Shown here: in pieces, positions 33,370 through 43,327 of the stretch
Numbering within the stretch: the stretch's first letter is position 1
How the letters are laid out: every line of letters starts with the position of its first letter
Origin: Helicobacter_D sp964464895
Lineage (GTDB): Bacteria; Campylobacterota; Campylobacteria; Campylobacterales; Helicobacteraceae
Direction of reading: 5' to 3'
Length of the DNA: 64,000 nucleotides
NCBI GenBank assembly: GCA_964464895.1
Contig: CAYXGY010000004.1
Coordinates: forward strand, 56,203 to 120,202
Translations under genes and position numbers: made by a program
Notes under the pieces: generated by a model
Database searches by the model: none
Seen by the model: only the letters and a program-made list of their open reading frames with translations
Told to the model about the DNA's origin: nothing

Positions 33370-35890
33370 TATTCTTCACGCCTTTTTATATCGTGGGATT
33401 AGAATTGAGCAGTTCGGGCTAGCCGGAACACAAATTCAAGGATTTTATCTAAGATTAGATAAAAAACTCATTTTAGAAATAGATTCTTTGAATCTAAATA
33501 AAATGGAATCCACCAATTCTAATGATTTTAATATTAATATGCAGATTTTCTATGCTAAAAATATTCACTCCATTTTACAATATTTTCAAAAAATAGACAT
33601 CCAACGCATTGATTTTCAAGACTATCAAGCAAGCCTACATTATGATGGTAGGCATTTTACTTTAAATTTACCAGAGATTTATGCCAAAATAAATTTAAAA
33701 GAAAATGCTTCTAAAGTTCTTATTCAGATTCAAGATTTATACATAAAATCCTATGGAATCTATTATCAAGGAAGTGGAGAATATGATTTGCGTCACCAAA
33801 ATGTGCAGATAGAGGGAGATTTGAGCTTTGTCAATCGTAGCAGTTATTATTCCTATATGCGTCTCCATTTGAAATTATTAAGTGATTTAAAAAATATCGT
33901 TATCAAGGGTTCAAGTGATACCTTTGTGGATATTAAATTTTTGCAAGACTTGTTACCTAAAATTGAAAATAAACTCGTTAAGGAATGGATTTTTGATAAT
34001 TATAGTGTAGAATCTGCGCGTATTGATGAGTTTGGAATCACGATACCATTAAAAAGCAAAAAGATAATAGAAGATACGATTGCCTCTTTATATGTATTAG
34101 GAGAGGCGCACAATGCAGAGGTGATTTTTCATCCCAAACTTCCCCCAGCTCACGCGGAATCGGTAAAGTTAGTATTCCAAAATGATTCTTTAGCGTTTTA
34201 TCCACTCAATCCGACTTATCAAGGACATTATGCTAGTGGAAGTCATGTTGTTTTAAAGGCGATTACGAGTAATAACCCCTTGTTACAGGTCAATATCAAG
34301 ACTAATACGGCTTTGGATTCTGCAATTCTCAAGTTATTGGAAGCTTACGAGATTACTTTGCCTCTACGCGCGCCTAATGCGAAAATTGCGGCAGATTTAT
34401 ATATCGGTGTAGATTTAGATACATTGGATTTGACGACAAAAGGAATCTTTAAGGCAAAAGATATTGAGGTTTTGTTAAATGGTGTTCCCTTGATTTCAGA
34501 TTCTTTAAATGTCCAATTGAATAACTATCTTGTGAAAGTAGAATCTCAAAATACTCGCTATCAGGAAATGCTTAAATGCAATTCCGATTTTATCATTGAT
34601 ACGCAAGGCAAATCTATCAGCGGGGATTTGCTCGTACAATCGCTTTGGCTTTCCAAAAGTGCCCCTGAAGTTTTGCAAATCACTAACCAATCCTTGCCCT
34701 TTAATGTAGATTTTAGCGAAAGCGAAAAGATTATTTTTGCCTTACCAACCCTTAGTTTTAATGCTATTTTTGGGCAAAACTACACATTCAATCTTGAGAG
34801 TGTAGGCGCAATCTTGCCATTTTCTAAGATTTTACAAGATTATAAAGTCAAAGAGGGAAAAATGCAAATTAATACACAGAATTTTGAAAATTATTCTGCT
34901 GATATTTCTTTGCATACAGGGCAAGAGATTCTACGAAACAAACAAGACAATACGCCTATTGAAATCATAGATTTAACTTTTGATTATACTCCAGAGGAAT
35001 TTATTTTGCGCTCTAAAGATGGATTTTTTGTTTTGCAAAGTCGTGAGGATATTACAAAAGTTAATTTAAATCATCTTAACTTGGGTTTAGATTTGGAATA
35101 TTTTTCTCACGAAAATGCCGATAATAAATCTACAATCCTCGTAGAGGGGAAAGATTCTAACTTGTTTATTAAGAATCGTCTTATTTTGGGAGATTTTTTT
35201 AGGATTACTATGACCAATGGAGAAATCAAGGCAGACTTAAAACATAAAAATGGACAAGCTGACCTCTATATACGAGGGGATTCTATTACTTTGGACGCAA
35301 GAGAGTTTGGAGATGATTTTGTGAATACGATTATCCAAAAGAAAGGTGTGCATAAGGGACGTTTTTTTATCAATGCAAATACGAATGAAAAGGGTGTCTT
35401 GATTGGTAAAATCACTTTATTGAATACTTCTTTGAATGAGTTGAATATTTTGCAAAATATTATGGCTTTTATTGATACAATTCCCTCCTTGCTAAGCTTT
35501 AAATTGCCCGGATTCAATCAAGAGGGCTATTATGTGAATGAAGGCGTAGTGAATTTTGGTTTGAATGATAATTTTTTGGCTATTGAATCCCTTGATTTGA
35601 AAGGTTCAAGTATGGACATTAAAGGGCGTGGAATTATGCAAATAGAATCCCAAGTGATTGACTTCAATGCAGAATTAATCACCGCAAAAGCGTTTAGCGG
35701 AATTATTAATAAAATACCATTGGTTAATTATATTTTGTTAGGCGAAAATGGGGTAATTTCGACAGCTTTTAAAGTAGATGGCACACTAGAGAATTCGCAA
35801 GTACATACCCAAGCAGTGCAAGATTTTCTCCTCTCGCCTTTTAATGTATTAAAACGTGTCGTTACTTCGCCTTTTGAAATTTTTAATTAA
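33293..35890 (+). CDS. AsmA/YhdP-like giant envelope protein
   Basis: The 865-aa protein has an N-terminal membrane anchor (about residues 13-34) and a long, beta-rich periplasmic body. Its C-terminal region (about 690-850, including NEGVVNFGLNDNFLAIESLDL and KGRGIMQI) resembles the AsmA-like C-terminal domain. Such proteins form bridge-like tubes moving phospholipid between inner and outer membrane (family knowledge, not shown here). The start could be ATG 33293 or 33302; either way the gene overlaps mltG head-to-head. nth follows 11 nt downstream. Confidence 0.8.
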   Translation: MSKMKKPSTKTFRIALFFVFFIGMFIILHAFLYRGIRIEQFGLAGTQIQGFYLRLDKKLILEIDSLNLNKMESTNSNDFNINMQIFYAKNIHSILQYFQKIDIQRIDFQDYQASLHYDGRHFTLNLPEIYAKINLKENASKVLIQIQDLYIKSYGIYYQGSGEYDLRHQNVQIEGDLSFVNRSSYYSYMRLHLKLLSDLKNIVIKGSSDTFVDIKFLQDLLPKIENKLVKEWIFDNYSVESARIDEFGITIPLKSKKIIEDTIASLYVLGEAHNAEVIFHPKLPPAHAESVKLVFQNDSLAFYPLNPTYQGHYASGSHVVLKAITSNNPLLQVNIKTNTALDSAILKLLEAYEITLPLRAPNAKIAADLYIGVDLDTLDLTTKGIFKAKDIEVLLNGVPLISDSLNVQLNNYLVKVESQNTRYQEMLKCNSDFIIDTQGKSISGDLLVQSLWLSKSAPEVLQITNQSLPFNVDFSESEKIIFALPTLSFNAIFGQNYTFNLESVGAILPFSKILQDYKVKEGKMQINTQNFENYSADISLHTGQEILRNKQDNTPIEIIDLTFDYTPEEFILRSKDGFFVLQSREDITKVNLNHLNLGLDLEYFSHENADNKSTILVEGKDSNLFIKNRLILGDFFRITMTNGEIKADLKHKNGQADLYIRGDSITLDAREFGDDFVNTIIQKKGVHKGRFFINANTNEKGVLIGKITLLNTSLNELNILQNIMAFIDTIPSLLSFKLPGFNQEGYYVNEGVVNFGLNDNFLAIESLDLKGSSMDIKGRGIMQIESQVIDFNAELITAKAFSGIINKIPLVNYILLGENGVISTAFKVDGTLENSQVHTQAVQDFLLSPFNVLKRVVTSPFEIFN

Positions 35891-35901
35891 TAAGGATAAA
35901 A

Positions 35902-36579
35902 ATGTCAAATCCAAAATCCAATCAAACTTCTAAAAAACCCAAAAAAGCCACTAAAGCAGAAATTGCACAGATTAAGGCTTTGTTTTTAGAGCATTATAAA
36001 AACGCCAAGACGGAATTAAATTATCGTAATGATTTTGAACTATTGATTGCAGTGATGTTATCAGCCCAATGTACAGATAAGCGCGTGAATCTTATTACGC
36101 CTACACTTTTTACAAAATATCCCACGCCAGAGGATTTGCAAAATGCACCTTTAGAGGAAATTCAAGAGTGTATTAAAACTTGTAGTTTTTTCAACAACAA
36201 AGCAAAGAATCTTAAAGCAATGGCAAAAGAAGTCTGTGAGCGATTTGGTGGAGAGATTCCGCTAGAACGTGAAGCATTGAAATCCTTGCCCGGAGTGGGG
36301 CAGAAAACAGCAAATGTTGTGCTCATAGAATCCAAAGAGGCAAATTTTATCGCCGTTGATACGCACGTGTTTCGCGTGTCTCATCGTTTGGGTTTGAGTA
36401 GTGCTAGCACACCAATCGCCACAGAAGAGGATTTGACAAAAGCCTACAAAGAAAATCTTGCGACACTGCATCAAGCAATGGTGCTTTTTGGGAGATATAT
36501 TTGCAAGGCAATGAATCCAAAATGTACTGAATGTTTTTTAAGTCATTTATGCAAGAGTAAAACTTCTTATCGTTGTTAA
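35902..36579 (+). CDS. nth: Endonuclease III (DNA glycosylase/AP lyase)
   Basis: The 225-aa base-excision enzyme removes oxidised pyrimidines. The helix-hairpin-helix LPGVGQKTANVVL holds the catalytic Lys, and VDTHVFRVSHRLGL holds the catalytic Asp. The C-terminal [4Fe-4S] loop CKAMNPKCTECFLSHLC has the expected C-X6-C-X2-C-X5-C spacing. The N terminus is Lys-rich. It follows the AsmA-like gene after 11 nt with an AAGGA site. Confidence 0.96.
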   Translation: MSNPKSNQTSKKPKKATKAEIAQIKALFLEHYKNAKTELNYRNDFELLIAVMLSAQCTDKRVNLITPTLFTKYPTPEDLQNAPLEEIQECIKTCSFFNNKAKNLKAMAKEVCERFGGEIPLEREALKSLPGVGQKTANVVLIESKEANFIAVDTHVFRVSHRLGLSSASTPIATEEDLTKAYKENLATLHQAMVLFGRYICKAMNPKCTECFLSHLCKSKTSYRC

Positions 36580-36724
36580 TGAAATAAATGCGAGATTCTG
36601 CATTATGAATGCCACAATCTTTTGCAAAGGCTTGTAAAGACATAAACCAAACTGTCGCGATAATAGAATTTTGTATAAGAATATTTAAAAGATAAAAGTA
36701 AAATGTGAAAGTTTGATACAAGAA

Positions 36725-36802
36725 TGGTCGGAGTAGCGGGATTTGAACCCACGACCTCACCCACCCCAAGGGTGTGCGCTAGCCAGGCTGCGCTATACTC
36801 CG
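36725..36802 (-). tRNA. tRNA-Pro (anticodon GGG)
   Basis: On the minus strand the tRNA starts CGGAGTA and ends TACTCCG, discriminator A and encoded CCA. The anticodon stem CACCC/GGGTG closes loop TTGGGGT, which reads as anticodon GGG. The T-arm GTGGGTTCAAATCCCGC is clear. It is 78 nt long, between nth and clpB. Confidence 0.93.
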
Positions 36803-36868
36803 ACAAGAAAGATAAATAAAGTCGCTATGGTATCTAAAAAATATTAAAATTAAAATGAAAACAATCAA

Positions 36869-36906
36869 GATTCCACCCCCAATTTTAAAATTGGTGGAGT
36901 GGAATC
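36869..36906 (-). terminator. Rho-independent-type terminator after clpB
   Basis: The inverted repeat has outer arms GATTCCAC/GTGGAATC and an inner 16-bp palindrome CCAATTTTAAAATTGG. On the minus strand it lies just after the clpB stop and is followed by a T-rich stretch (TTGATTGTTTTCATTTT). Confidence 0.7.
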
Positions 36907-36911
36907 GTTAA

Positions 36912-39485
36912 TTATTCTATGCGTGTTTGAATAGAATCGTTTTGCGCATAAAAAATCACTTGATTTCCCTCTTTGATTTTGCCCTCCAAAATCAAATCTG
37001 CCAAGCGGTCTTCTATTTCTTCATAAAGCGCGCGTTTAAGAGGTCTTGCTCCATAAGTTGGGTCAAAGCCTACTTTGGCAATTAGTTCTTTTGCGCTTGG
37101 CTCAAGTGTAATGCGAATCTCTCGCTCCTGCACTTTTTTCTCTATTGCTTTAAACAAAATATCCACAATATGTGTGATTTGCTCTAATCCAAGTGGATTA
37201 AAGATGACAATATCATCTAAGCGATTCAAAAATTCTGGTTTGAAATAGTTTTTTAATGCGTCCTTAACCGCATTTTCGCGTTCCTTTTCCTCTTTTAACT
37301 CCATAATTGCGCTACTTGCGATATTGCTTGTCAAAATAATAATTGTATTTCTAAAATCAATTGTAACTCCCTTGTTGTCAGTCAAGCGTCCGTCATCAAG
37401 GACTTGCAAAAGCATATTAAAAACATCAGGGTGAGCCTTTTCTATCTCATCAAAAAGCACGACACTATAAGGTTTGCGGCGCACTGCCTCTGTGAGTTGC
37501 CCGCCCTCTTCATAGCCTACATATCCCGGAGGCGCGCCCACAAGGCGACTTGCCGCGTGTTTTTCCATATATTCACTCATATCAATGCGTATGAGATTCT
37601 TTTCGCTATCAAACAAGAATCTTGCGAGCGTCTTAGCGGATTCTGTTTTGCCCACTCCTGTGGGTCCTAGAAACAAAAAGCTCCCGATTGGGCGATTAAG
37701 CTCACTCAAGCCTGCCTTGTTGCGTTTAATTGCCCTTGCAATTGCGTGCAGTGCCTTATCTTGTCCTACAACATCTTTTTTTAACTCCTCTTCAATGCCT
37801 AGAATTTTATCTTTTTCATCTTGAAGCATTTTTTTGATTGGAATCTGTGTCCATCGGCTAATTACTGCGGCAATAGATTCGGGTAGAACTGCATTTTTGA
37901 GCAGAGTTCCCGCCTCTTGCATTTTCCTCCATTTTTCATTTTGTGATTCTAATTCTTTTTCTAATTCTGGAATCTTTCCATAGTCAATTTCGGCGGCTTT
38001 ATTAAAATCACTATTGCGTTTGGCGAGGGAGCTTTCTGTCCTTAGGGAATCAATTTTAATTTTAATGTTTGCGATGTCATTAAAGACTTGTTTTTCGCTT
38101 TCAAATTGCGCCTCCAAGCCTTTTTTCTTCTCATTTTTGTTTTCAATTTCTTTTTTGATTTCTTCAATGCGTGTATTGTTTTTGTCGCTTTTTTCCATTA
38201 AAAGTGCTTCTTTTTCTACTTGTAGCGATTCTATCTCGCGTTTGACTTTTGCTAGCTCACTCGGTTCAGATTCAATCTGCATTTTGAGTTCTGCAGCTGC
38301 TTCATCAATCAGGTCAATCGCCTTATCCGGCAAAAATCTATCCGTAATGTAGCGGTTTGAGAGTTTTGCGGCTGCGACAAGTGCGCCATCAGTGATTGTA
38401 ACATTATGGTGCGCTTCCAATCGTTCTTTGATTCCGCGTAAAATTTGTAAAGCCTCATTGACATTGGGTTCATTGAGGGTTACAGGTTGGAATCTACGTT
38501 GTAAGGCAGCGTCTTTTTCAAAGTATTTACGATATTCCTTAAGAGTGGTTGCACCAATCGTATGTAATTCTCCCCTCGCAAGTGCGGGTTTAAGAATATT
38601 GGCGGCGTCCATACTGCCCTCACTCGCGCCCGCTCCTACAATCGTATGGATTTCATCAATAAATAAAATCACATTGCCACTTTTTTTGACTTCATCTATG
38701 ATCTTTTTTAGTCTATCTTCAAACTCTCCGCGATATTTTGCACCTGCAATCAAAGCACTCATATCCAAAGCAATGACGCGTTTGTTTTGCAAGGAGGTTG
38801 GCACTTCTTTTTTGACGATTCTTTGTGCAAGTCCCTCCACTACGGCTGTTTTACCCACGCCCGGCTCTCCTAATAGAATCGGATTGTTTTTGGTCTTGCG
38901 AATGAGGATTTGCATCATATGGGTGATTTCCTCGTCTCTTCCAATCACAGGGTCTAGCTTACCCTCTAAGGCTTTTTTGGTCAAATCAATACCAAATTTT
39001 TCTAAGCTTTCTAAATTTTCATCTCCGCTTTGTGAATCAATTTTAGCTCCTGCACGCATTGTTTCAAAAGTTTTTTTGAGTTCGTTAATATCTAAATATT
39101 TGCTAAAGAGTTGTTTAATGGAATCCTTTTGCAAAGAAGCCAAAATGAAAGTGTCCAACGCGATATAAGAATCTCCATTGCTAGTTGCTAAGCCATCCGC
39201 GAGATTCAGAATGTCGCTAAGATTGCGTGAGATTTTTAGATTTTCTTTCACCACTTGGCTGCTTTTTGGCAAATTGCCCGCAAGGCTTTTTGCCTCAAGT
39301 TCAACTGCAATTTTGTCGCAATTTAAACGATTGAGAGCTTGATTGAGCAAAGAGTTTGTGTTTGTTAGCATTGCCCAAAAAAGATGGATAGGTTCAATTT
39401 CTTGGTTTTTATTATGTAGAGCCAGAGAAGCTCCTTGCTCTAAAGTTTCTTGTAGAGTATTGGTTAATTTTTCTAAAATATTCAT
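36912..39485 (-). CDS. clpB: ClpB disaggregase chaperone
   Basis: The 857-aa AAA+ chaperone resolubilises aggregated proteins with DnaK. It has an N-terminal Clp domain, AAA1 with Walker A GEPGVGKTAVVEG, a coiled-coil middle domain (about residues 400-520) and AAA2 with GPTGVGKTESAK. I place the start at ATG 39485, preceded by AAAAGGAG. A reading from 39521 would start within the leader. A consensus promoter lies at 39523-39551; no CIRCE or HAIR element is seen. Confidence 0.96.
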   Translation of the reverse strand: MNILEKLTNTLQETLEQGASLALHNKNQEIEPIHLFWAMLTNTNSLLNQALNRLNCDKIAVELEAKSLAGNLPKSSQVVKENLKISRNLSDILNLADGLATSNGDSYIALDTFILASLQKDSIKQLFSKYLDINELKKTFETMRAGAKIDSQSGDENLESLEKFGIDLTKKALEGKLDPVIGRDEEITHMMQILIRKTKNNPILLGEPGVGKTAVVEGLAQRIVKKEVPTSLQNKRVIALDMSALIAGAKYRGEFEDRLKKIIDEVKKSGNVILFIDEIHTIVGAGASEGSMDAANILKPALARGELHTIGATTLKEYRKYFEKDAALQRRFQPVTLNEPNVNEALQILRGIKERLEAHHNVTITDGALVAAAKLSNRYITDRFLPDKAIDLIDEAAAELKMQIESEPSELAKVKREIESLQVEKEALLMEKSDKNNTRIEEIKKEIENKNEKKKGLEAQFESEKQVFNDIANIKIKIDSLRTESSLAKRNSDFNKAAEIDYGKIPELEKELESQNEKWRKMQEAGTLLKNAVLPESIAAVISRWTQIPIKKMLQDEKDKILGIEEELKKDVVGQDKALHAIARAIKRNKAGLSELNRPIGSFLFLGPTGVGKTESAKTLARFLFDSEKNLIRIDMSEYMEKHAASRLVGAPPGYVGYEEGGQLTEAVRRKPYSVVLFDEIEKAHPDVFNMLLQVLDDGRLTDNKGVTIDFRNTIIILTSNIASSAIMELKEEKERENAVKDALKNYFKPEFLNRLDDIVIFNPLGLEQITHIVDILFKAIEKKVQEREIRITLEPSAKELIAKVGFDPTYGARPLKRALYEEIEDRLADLILEGKIKEGNQVIFYAQNDSIQTRIE

Positions 39486-39522
39486 AAAAGACTCCTTTTG
39501 AGTTGAGGTTAAATTTCTCAAA

Positions 39523-39551
39523 ATTATATAACTTTAGTCATATATTGTCAA
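39523..39551 (-). promoter_or_regulatory. Consensus sigma70 promoter for clpB
   Basis: On the minus strand TTGACA (complement of 39546-39551) and TATAAT (complement of 39523-39528) are separated by exactly 17 bp. Perfect hexamers with this spacing are unusual in Helicobacter, whose sigma80 promoters mostly lack a -35 box. The leader would be about 30 nt. Confidence 0.8.
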
Positions 39552-39687
39552 GTTTCATAATGATAAATTACTAAGATTTTCTAAATAAATTTATTTAATA
39601 ATTAAAGGGATTCTGTATTGGAATCCTAAAAAGAAAAAGTCATATCCTTGTGAAAAGTCTGGAGAGGATAAGATAGACTTTAAACCA

Positions 39688-39708
39688 AGAATCCCACATC
39701 GGGATTCT
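39688..39708 (-). terminator. Hairpin directly after htrA
   Basis: AGAATCCC-ACATC-GGGATTCT forms a perfect 8-bp stem with a 5-nt loop, 1 nt beyond the htrA stop codon. The T-run after it on the minus strand is weak (TTGGTTT), so it may be a terminator or an mRNA 3'-end stabiliser. A second, smaller hairpin GGATTC/GAATCC lies at 39608-39626. Confidence 0.5.
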
Positions 39709-39709
39709 A

Positions 39710-41125
39710 TTATTTTGCTACAATGCTAAAGATTCTTCCATTGCGATTAATGAGCATACGTTTAGTTTGTCCCTTATAACGATTCATTGCATCTTGGAAG
39801 CTCTTAATATCGCTAATCATAAAGCTTTCAATTTGAATAATAATATCTCCGTTATTGAAGCCCAATTCTTCTGCCTTGCTATTGGCTTGGACATTGGCAA
39901 CGAATACTCCTTGAATATTGTTTGGGATTCCATATTTTGACTTAATGTCTGCACTTAATGCGCTAATTTCAAGTCCCGCAATCCCACTATTTTCTTTTGT
40001 GCTTGTTTTTTGTGCTTCATTAGGTGCTTTAGCAAGTGATAGACTAAGAGTTTGCTCCTTTTTGTCTCTAAGAATCGTTAGCATTACTTTTTCTTTTGGA
40101 TTAAAAGTACCAATGATATTTTTTAAATCTGCTGCACCTTTGATTTCTTTATTATTCACCTTGATAATCAAGTCCCAGACTTTTAAGCCACTTTTATCCG
40201 CAGGAGAGTCCTTTTCAATCCCAATGACTACTGCACCCTTTTGGTTTTTATATACTTCTTGCAAGTCTCCACTGACATCTTGAATGCTAACACCCAAATA
40301 TCCGCGTTCAATCACGCCATCTTCAATCAGTGCTTTAGAGATTCGTTTGACCATTTCTGATGGAATCGCAAATCCAATTCCGTGATTTCCACCTGTGCGA
40401 GAAAGAATCGCTGTATTGATTCCAATCAATCCCCCTCGACTATCTACAAGTGCGCCTCCGCTATTGCCCGGATTGATAGAAGCGTCAGTTTGGATAAAGT
40501 TTTCATAGTCATTAATTCCGATTCCGCTTTTATCAAGGGCAGAAATAATGCCTTGTGTAATACTCTCGCCTACGCCAAAAGGATTACCAATCGCAAATAC
40601 GACATCGCCGACTTGCAAGTCGTTGCTAGAAGAAAATTTCAAGAAAGGTAGATTGTTGGCATTGATTTTAATGATAGCCAAGTCACTTTTGGAATCTTTA
40701 CCGATGACTTTAGCCTCAAATTCTTTGTTGCTTTCAGGCAAAGAGACGAGGATTTTGTCTGCTCCATCAATGACGTGATTGTTTGTTACAATATAACCAT
40801 CATTAGAAATAATCACTCCACTACCAAGACTTCTTTCTATGCGGTCTTTTGGAATCATCGCACCAAAGGCATCTCCAAAGAATTGCTTGAAAAATGGATC
40901 ATTCAATAAAGGGTGCGCTTGGAGATTGGGTGCTTTAATTTTCTTTTGTGTAGAGATATTCACAACTGCATTTTTAGCTTCTTTAATAGAATTGTAATAA
41001 GAATAGATTTTGGTTTGTGAAACATCTGGGGTTTCTCTTTCTTTAATATTTGGTAATTCGGCGACTTCAAAGGCAAAAACATTGCCAGCGAGTAACGCGC
41101 TTAAAAATAAAGTTTTAGCTTTCAT
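39710..41125 (-). CDS. htrA: Periplasmic serine protease/chaperone HtrA (DegP/Do family)
   Basis: The 471-aa protein has a signal peptide (residues 1 to about 18), a trypsin-like domain with catalytic His117 (TNNHVIDGADK), Asp148 (SDLAIIKI) and Ser222 (NPGNSGGAL), and two PDZ domains (about 260-360 and 380-470). It degrades and refolds misfolded envelope proteins. In Helicobacter and Campylobacter HtrA is also secreted and cleaves E-cadherin (established for those species, inferred here). AAGGAG lies upstream of the ATG. Confidence 0.95.
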   Translation of the reverse strand: MKAKTLFLSALLAGNVFAFEVAELPNIKERETPDVSQTKIYSYYNSIKEAKNAVVNISTQKKIKAPNLQAHPLLNDPFFKQFFGDAFGAMIPKDRIERSLGSGVIISNDGYIVTNNHVIDGADKILVSLPESNKEFEAKVIGKDSKSDLAIIKINANNLPFLKFSSSNDLQVGDVVFAIGNPFGVGESITQGIISALDKSGIGINDYENFIQTDASINPGNSGGALVDSRGGLIGINTAILSRTGGNHGIGFAIPSEMVKRISKALIEDGVIERGYLGVSIQDVSGDLQEVYKNQKGAVVIGIEKDSPADKSGLKVWDLIIKVNNKEIKGAADLKNIIGTFNPKEKVMLTILRDKKEQTLSLSLAKAPNEAQKTSTKENSGIAGLEISALSADIKSKYGIPNNIQGVFVANVQANSKAEELGFNNGDIIIQIESFMISDIKSFQDAMNRYKGQTKRMLINRNGRIFSIVAK

Positions 41126-41206
41126 TGTTGCTCCTTAAAATTTTGTTGATATTATTTCAAAAAAATGTAAATCAATAAATAATGAGAAAAAATATTAAAT
41201 TAGGAA

Positions 41207-42349
41207 TTAGAGTTTGTGCTTCGCATAGATTCTCACTTCTTGGTCTAGGGCAATGATTTCTTCTTTGCTCTTAAAGGTGATTTTGTCAAAAGCTTGCATA
41301 GAATCTTGCACGATTTGCGTGATTGCACCAAAGGGAATAGAGTCTTGCAAAAATGCTTCCACAGCTATTTCATTAGCAGCATTGAGCACCAAGCCAAGCT
41401 TGGGGTTTTCTAGTAACGCATTTTTAAGATTCCATAATGGATAGCGAGCGGTTGAAATATTTTGGAAAGTGTAGTTTCTATTTTGAAAACTTAGAGGCTC
41501 TATAATGGGGTTGGGCAAGGTTTCTTGTGACGTGTTGAATTGGTGCAAAAAGGATTCTGGCAATCCAAGTCCAAGAATGATTGCATAGGCAATAGGTAAT
41601 TGCATATTTGCATTGGCAAAATGCGCTACGACACTGCCGTCCCAAAATTCTACGAGAGCGTGAATGTGTGAGTTACGTTCTATGAATGCGTCAATATTTT
41701 TATTTTTAAAGAGCCAATAAGCTTCCAAGATTTCAAAGAGTTTATTTGCCATTGTAGCAGAATCAATCGTGATTTTTTTGCCCATTTTCCAATTGGGGTG
41801 TTTAAGCGCATTGGCTGCGTTTTGCAATGGAATCGCATCTAAATCCAACTCACGAAATGCCCCGCCGCTTGCGGTGATGTAGAGATTCTTAAAAGGACGC
41901 AAGGAGTTACGGAATCCCAAGAGATAGCTTAGACTAAAATGCTCACTATCAATGGGAATGATTTTTGAAATATCAATCAATTCTCCCCCTACAACTAGGC
42001 TTTCTTTGTTTGCCAATGCGATAGTTTTACCACAAGAAATTGCATAGAGTGTCGGTTCTAAGCCCAAGAATCCTGTAAGTGCATTGACAACTAAAGTAGA
42101 TTTGGAATCTTTGATTGCCTTTAGGATTCCCTCCTTGCCGATATAAATTTCTCCCTGAAATTCTGACGTGATTTTGGAAATATCTTGAGGATTGGCAATC
42201 ACGACTGCTTTTGGGTGGTGCTCTAAAATCTGTGTATTTAAGAGCGTGATATTTTTTCCTACGCCCAGCACTTCAACTTCTAGTTTAAAACGTTTGGCGA
42301 TTTCTAAAGTATTAACGCCGATAGAACCACTAGAGCCAAGAACAATCAT
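41207..42349 (-). CDS. dxr: 1-deoxy-D-xylulose 5-phosphate reductoisomerase
   Basis: The 380-aa NADPH-dependent enzyme makes 2-C-methyl-D-erythritol 4-phosphate in the non-mevalonate isoprenoid pathway. The NADPH loop GSSGSIGVNTLEIA is at the extreme N terminus. The metal/substrate regions IPIDSEHFSL, ASGGAFRE and HPNWKMGKKITIDSATM are intact. Its ATG overlaps the cdsA stop by 4 nt, the same pairing as in H. pylori. Confidence 0.96.
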   Translation of the reverse strand: MIVLGSSGSIGVNTLEIAKRFKLEVEVLGVGKNITLLNTQILEHHPKAVVIANPQDISKITSEFQGEIYIGKEGILKAIKDSKSTLVVNALTGFLGLEPTLYAISCGKTIALANKESLVVGGELIDISKIIPIDSEHFSLSYLLGFRNSLRPFKNLYITASGGAFRELDLDAIPLQNAANALKHPNWKMGKKITIDSATMANKLFEILEAYWLFKNKNIDAFIERNSHIHALVEFWDGSVVAHFANANMQLPIAYAIILGLGLPESFLHQFNTSQETLPNPIIEPLSFQNRNYTFQNISTARYPLWNLKNALLENPKLGLVLNAANEIAVEAFLQDSIPFGAITQIVQDSMQAFDKITFKSKEEIIALDQEVRIYAKHKL

Positions 42350-43128
42350 TCTTTAATTATCCGCAAGAGAGCATAGAGAATAATGACGGCAAAAAAATAA
42401 CCATCTAAGCGGTCAAGGATTCCCCCGTGTCCGGGCAAAATAGAGCCACTATCTTTGACGCCTGCTTGACGCTTAAGATAGCTTTCGTATAAATCACCAA
42501 ATACACTTGAAAGGCTCGTAAAGAATGTGAGGATTAAAGAAGTGAAAAATCCACAGACCCCAAGCCCTACCAATGAGCCGACTAAAGTTGCGATTCCAAT
42601 GCCGACTAAAACTCCCTCTTTGGTTTTATTGGGTGAAGTAGGGCAGAATGCAGGATTGCTAAAGAGTTTGCCTCCTAAAGTCTTGCCTCCAAAATACGCA
42701 AAACTATCGGTAAGCCCCACGATGACAATCAACCAAATCAGTGCATTGATAGAATCGTCTAAATAAAGCAAATATAAAAAGATAAATGGAATCGTAGGGT
42801 AAATAAAAGGGAGCATTTGTTCTATTTTGCCCTTTTTAGTATAGCTTTGGTATGCGCCCAAGAAAACCAATGCGATAAAAACACCCAAAGGGGATTCCAA
42901 AAGATAAACACTGCACCATACTAAGAAAGCAAAGATAAAGAGTAGGGTGTTGGGAGTGGCTTGATTGTAGAGTTTGTAAGCCTCGTAAAAACCGATAATA
43001 AACGCGATTCCAAGCACCGCCCACAAAAGAAGGGGGTGATGAAAAATAATCACCAAGATAAGAGCAATCAACATAAAAAATGCAGTATAAAGACGCGTAG
43101 GTTCAATAAATTTTGAGTTTTTAAGCAT
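42346..43128 (-). CDS. cdsA: Phosphatidate cytidylyltransferase
   Basis: The 260-aa polytopic inner-membrane enzyme makes CDP-diacylglycerol for phospholipid synthesis. It has about seven hydrophobic segments and the family signature KDSGSILPGHGGILDRLDG near the C terminus. PgsA, which uses its product, is encoded at 54362. The gene is coupled to dxr by a 4-nt overlap. The 199-nt upstream gap (43129-43327) holds one weak inverted repeat (GTTTTC/GAAAAC) and no recognisable gene. Confidence 0.95.
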   Translation of the reverse strand: MLKNSKFIEPTRLYTAFFMLIALILVIIFHHPLLLWAVLGIAFIIGFYEAYKLYNQATPNTLLFIFAFLVWCSVYLLESPLGVFIALVFLGAYQSYTKKGKIEQMLPFIYPTIPFIFLYLLYLDDSINALIWLIVIVGLTDSFAYFGGKTLGGKLFSNPAFCPTSPNKTKEGVLVGIGIATLVGSLVGLGVCGFFTSLILTFFTSLSSVFGDLYESYLKRQAGVKDSGSILPGHGGILDRLDGYFFAVIILYALLRIIKE

Positions 43129-43327
43129 AAAAGTCCCCGAAAATTTCTTAAAATTAAATTAATTTAAGGCTGAATTATAACTCAAAAAACTTTTAAAGTG
43201 CTTGAAAATCAAATGAGGAGACATTGGAATCTCAAGCAAAATTGCGTGATATACTCTTTAAGGATTGCGGATTAGATTCTGTTTTCTTGTTGCATGCGCA
43301 ACGTCTTGTGTGAGAAAACAAAGTGAT

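Noticed and set aside
36404..36806. Minus-strand ORFs across tRNA-Pro and the nth 3' end
   Set aside because: They run through the tRNA and antisense to nth, with no supporting signals.
38392..39168. 258-codon plus-strand ORF opposite clpB
   Set aside because: No ribosome binding site, odd composition (Ser/Leu/Ile-rich antisense shadow), and clpB is clearly the coding strand.
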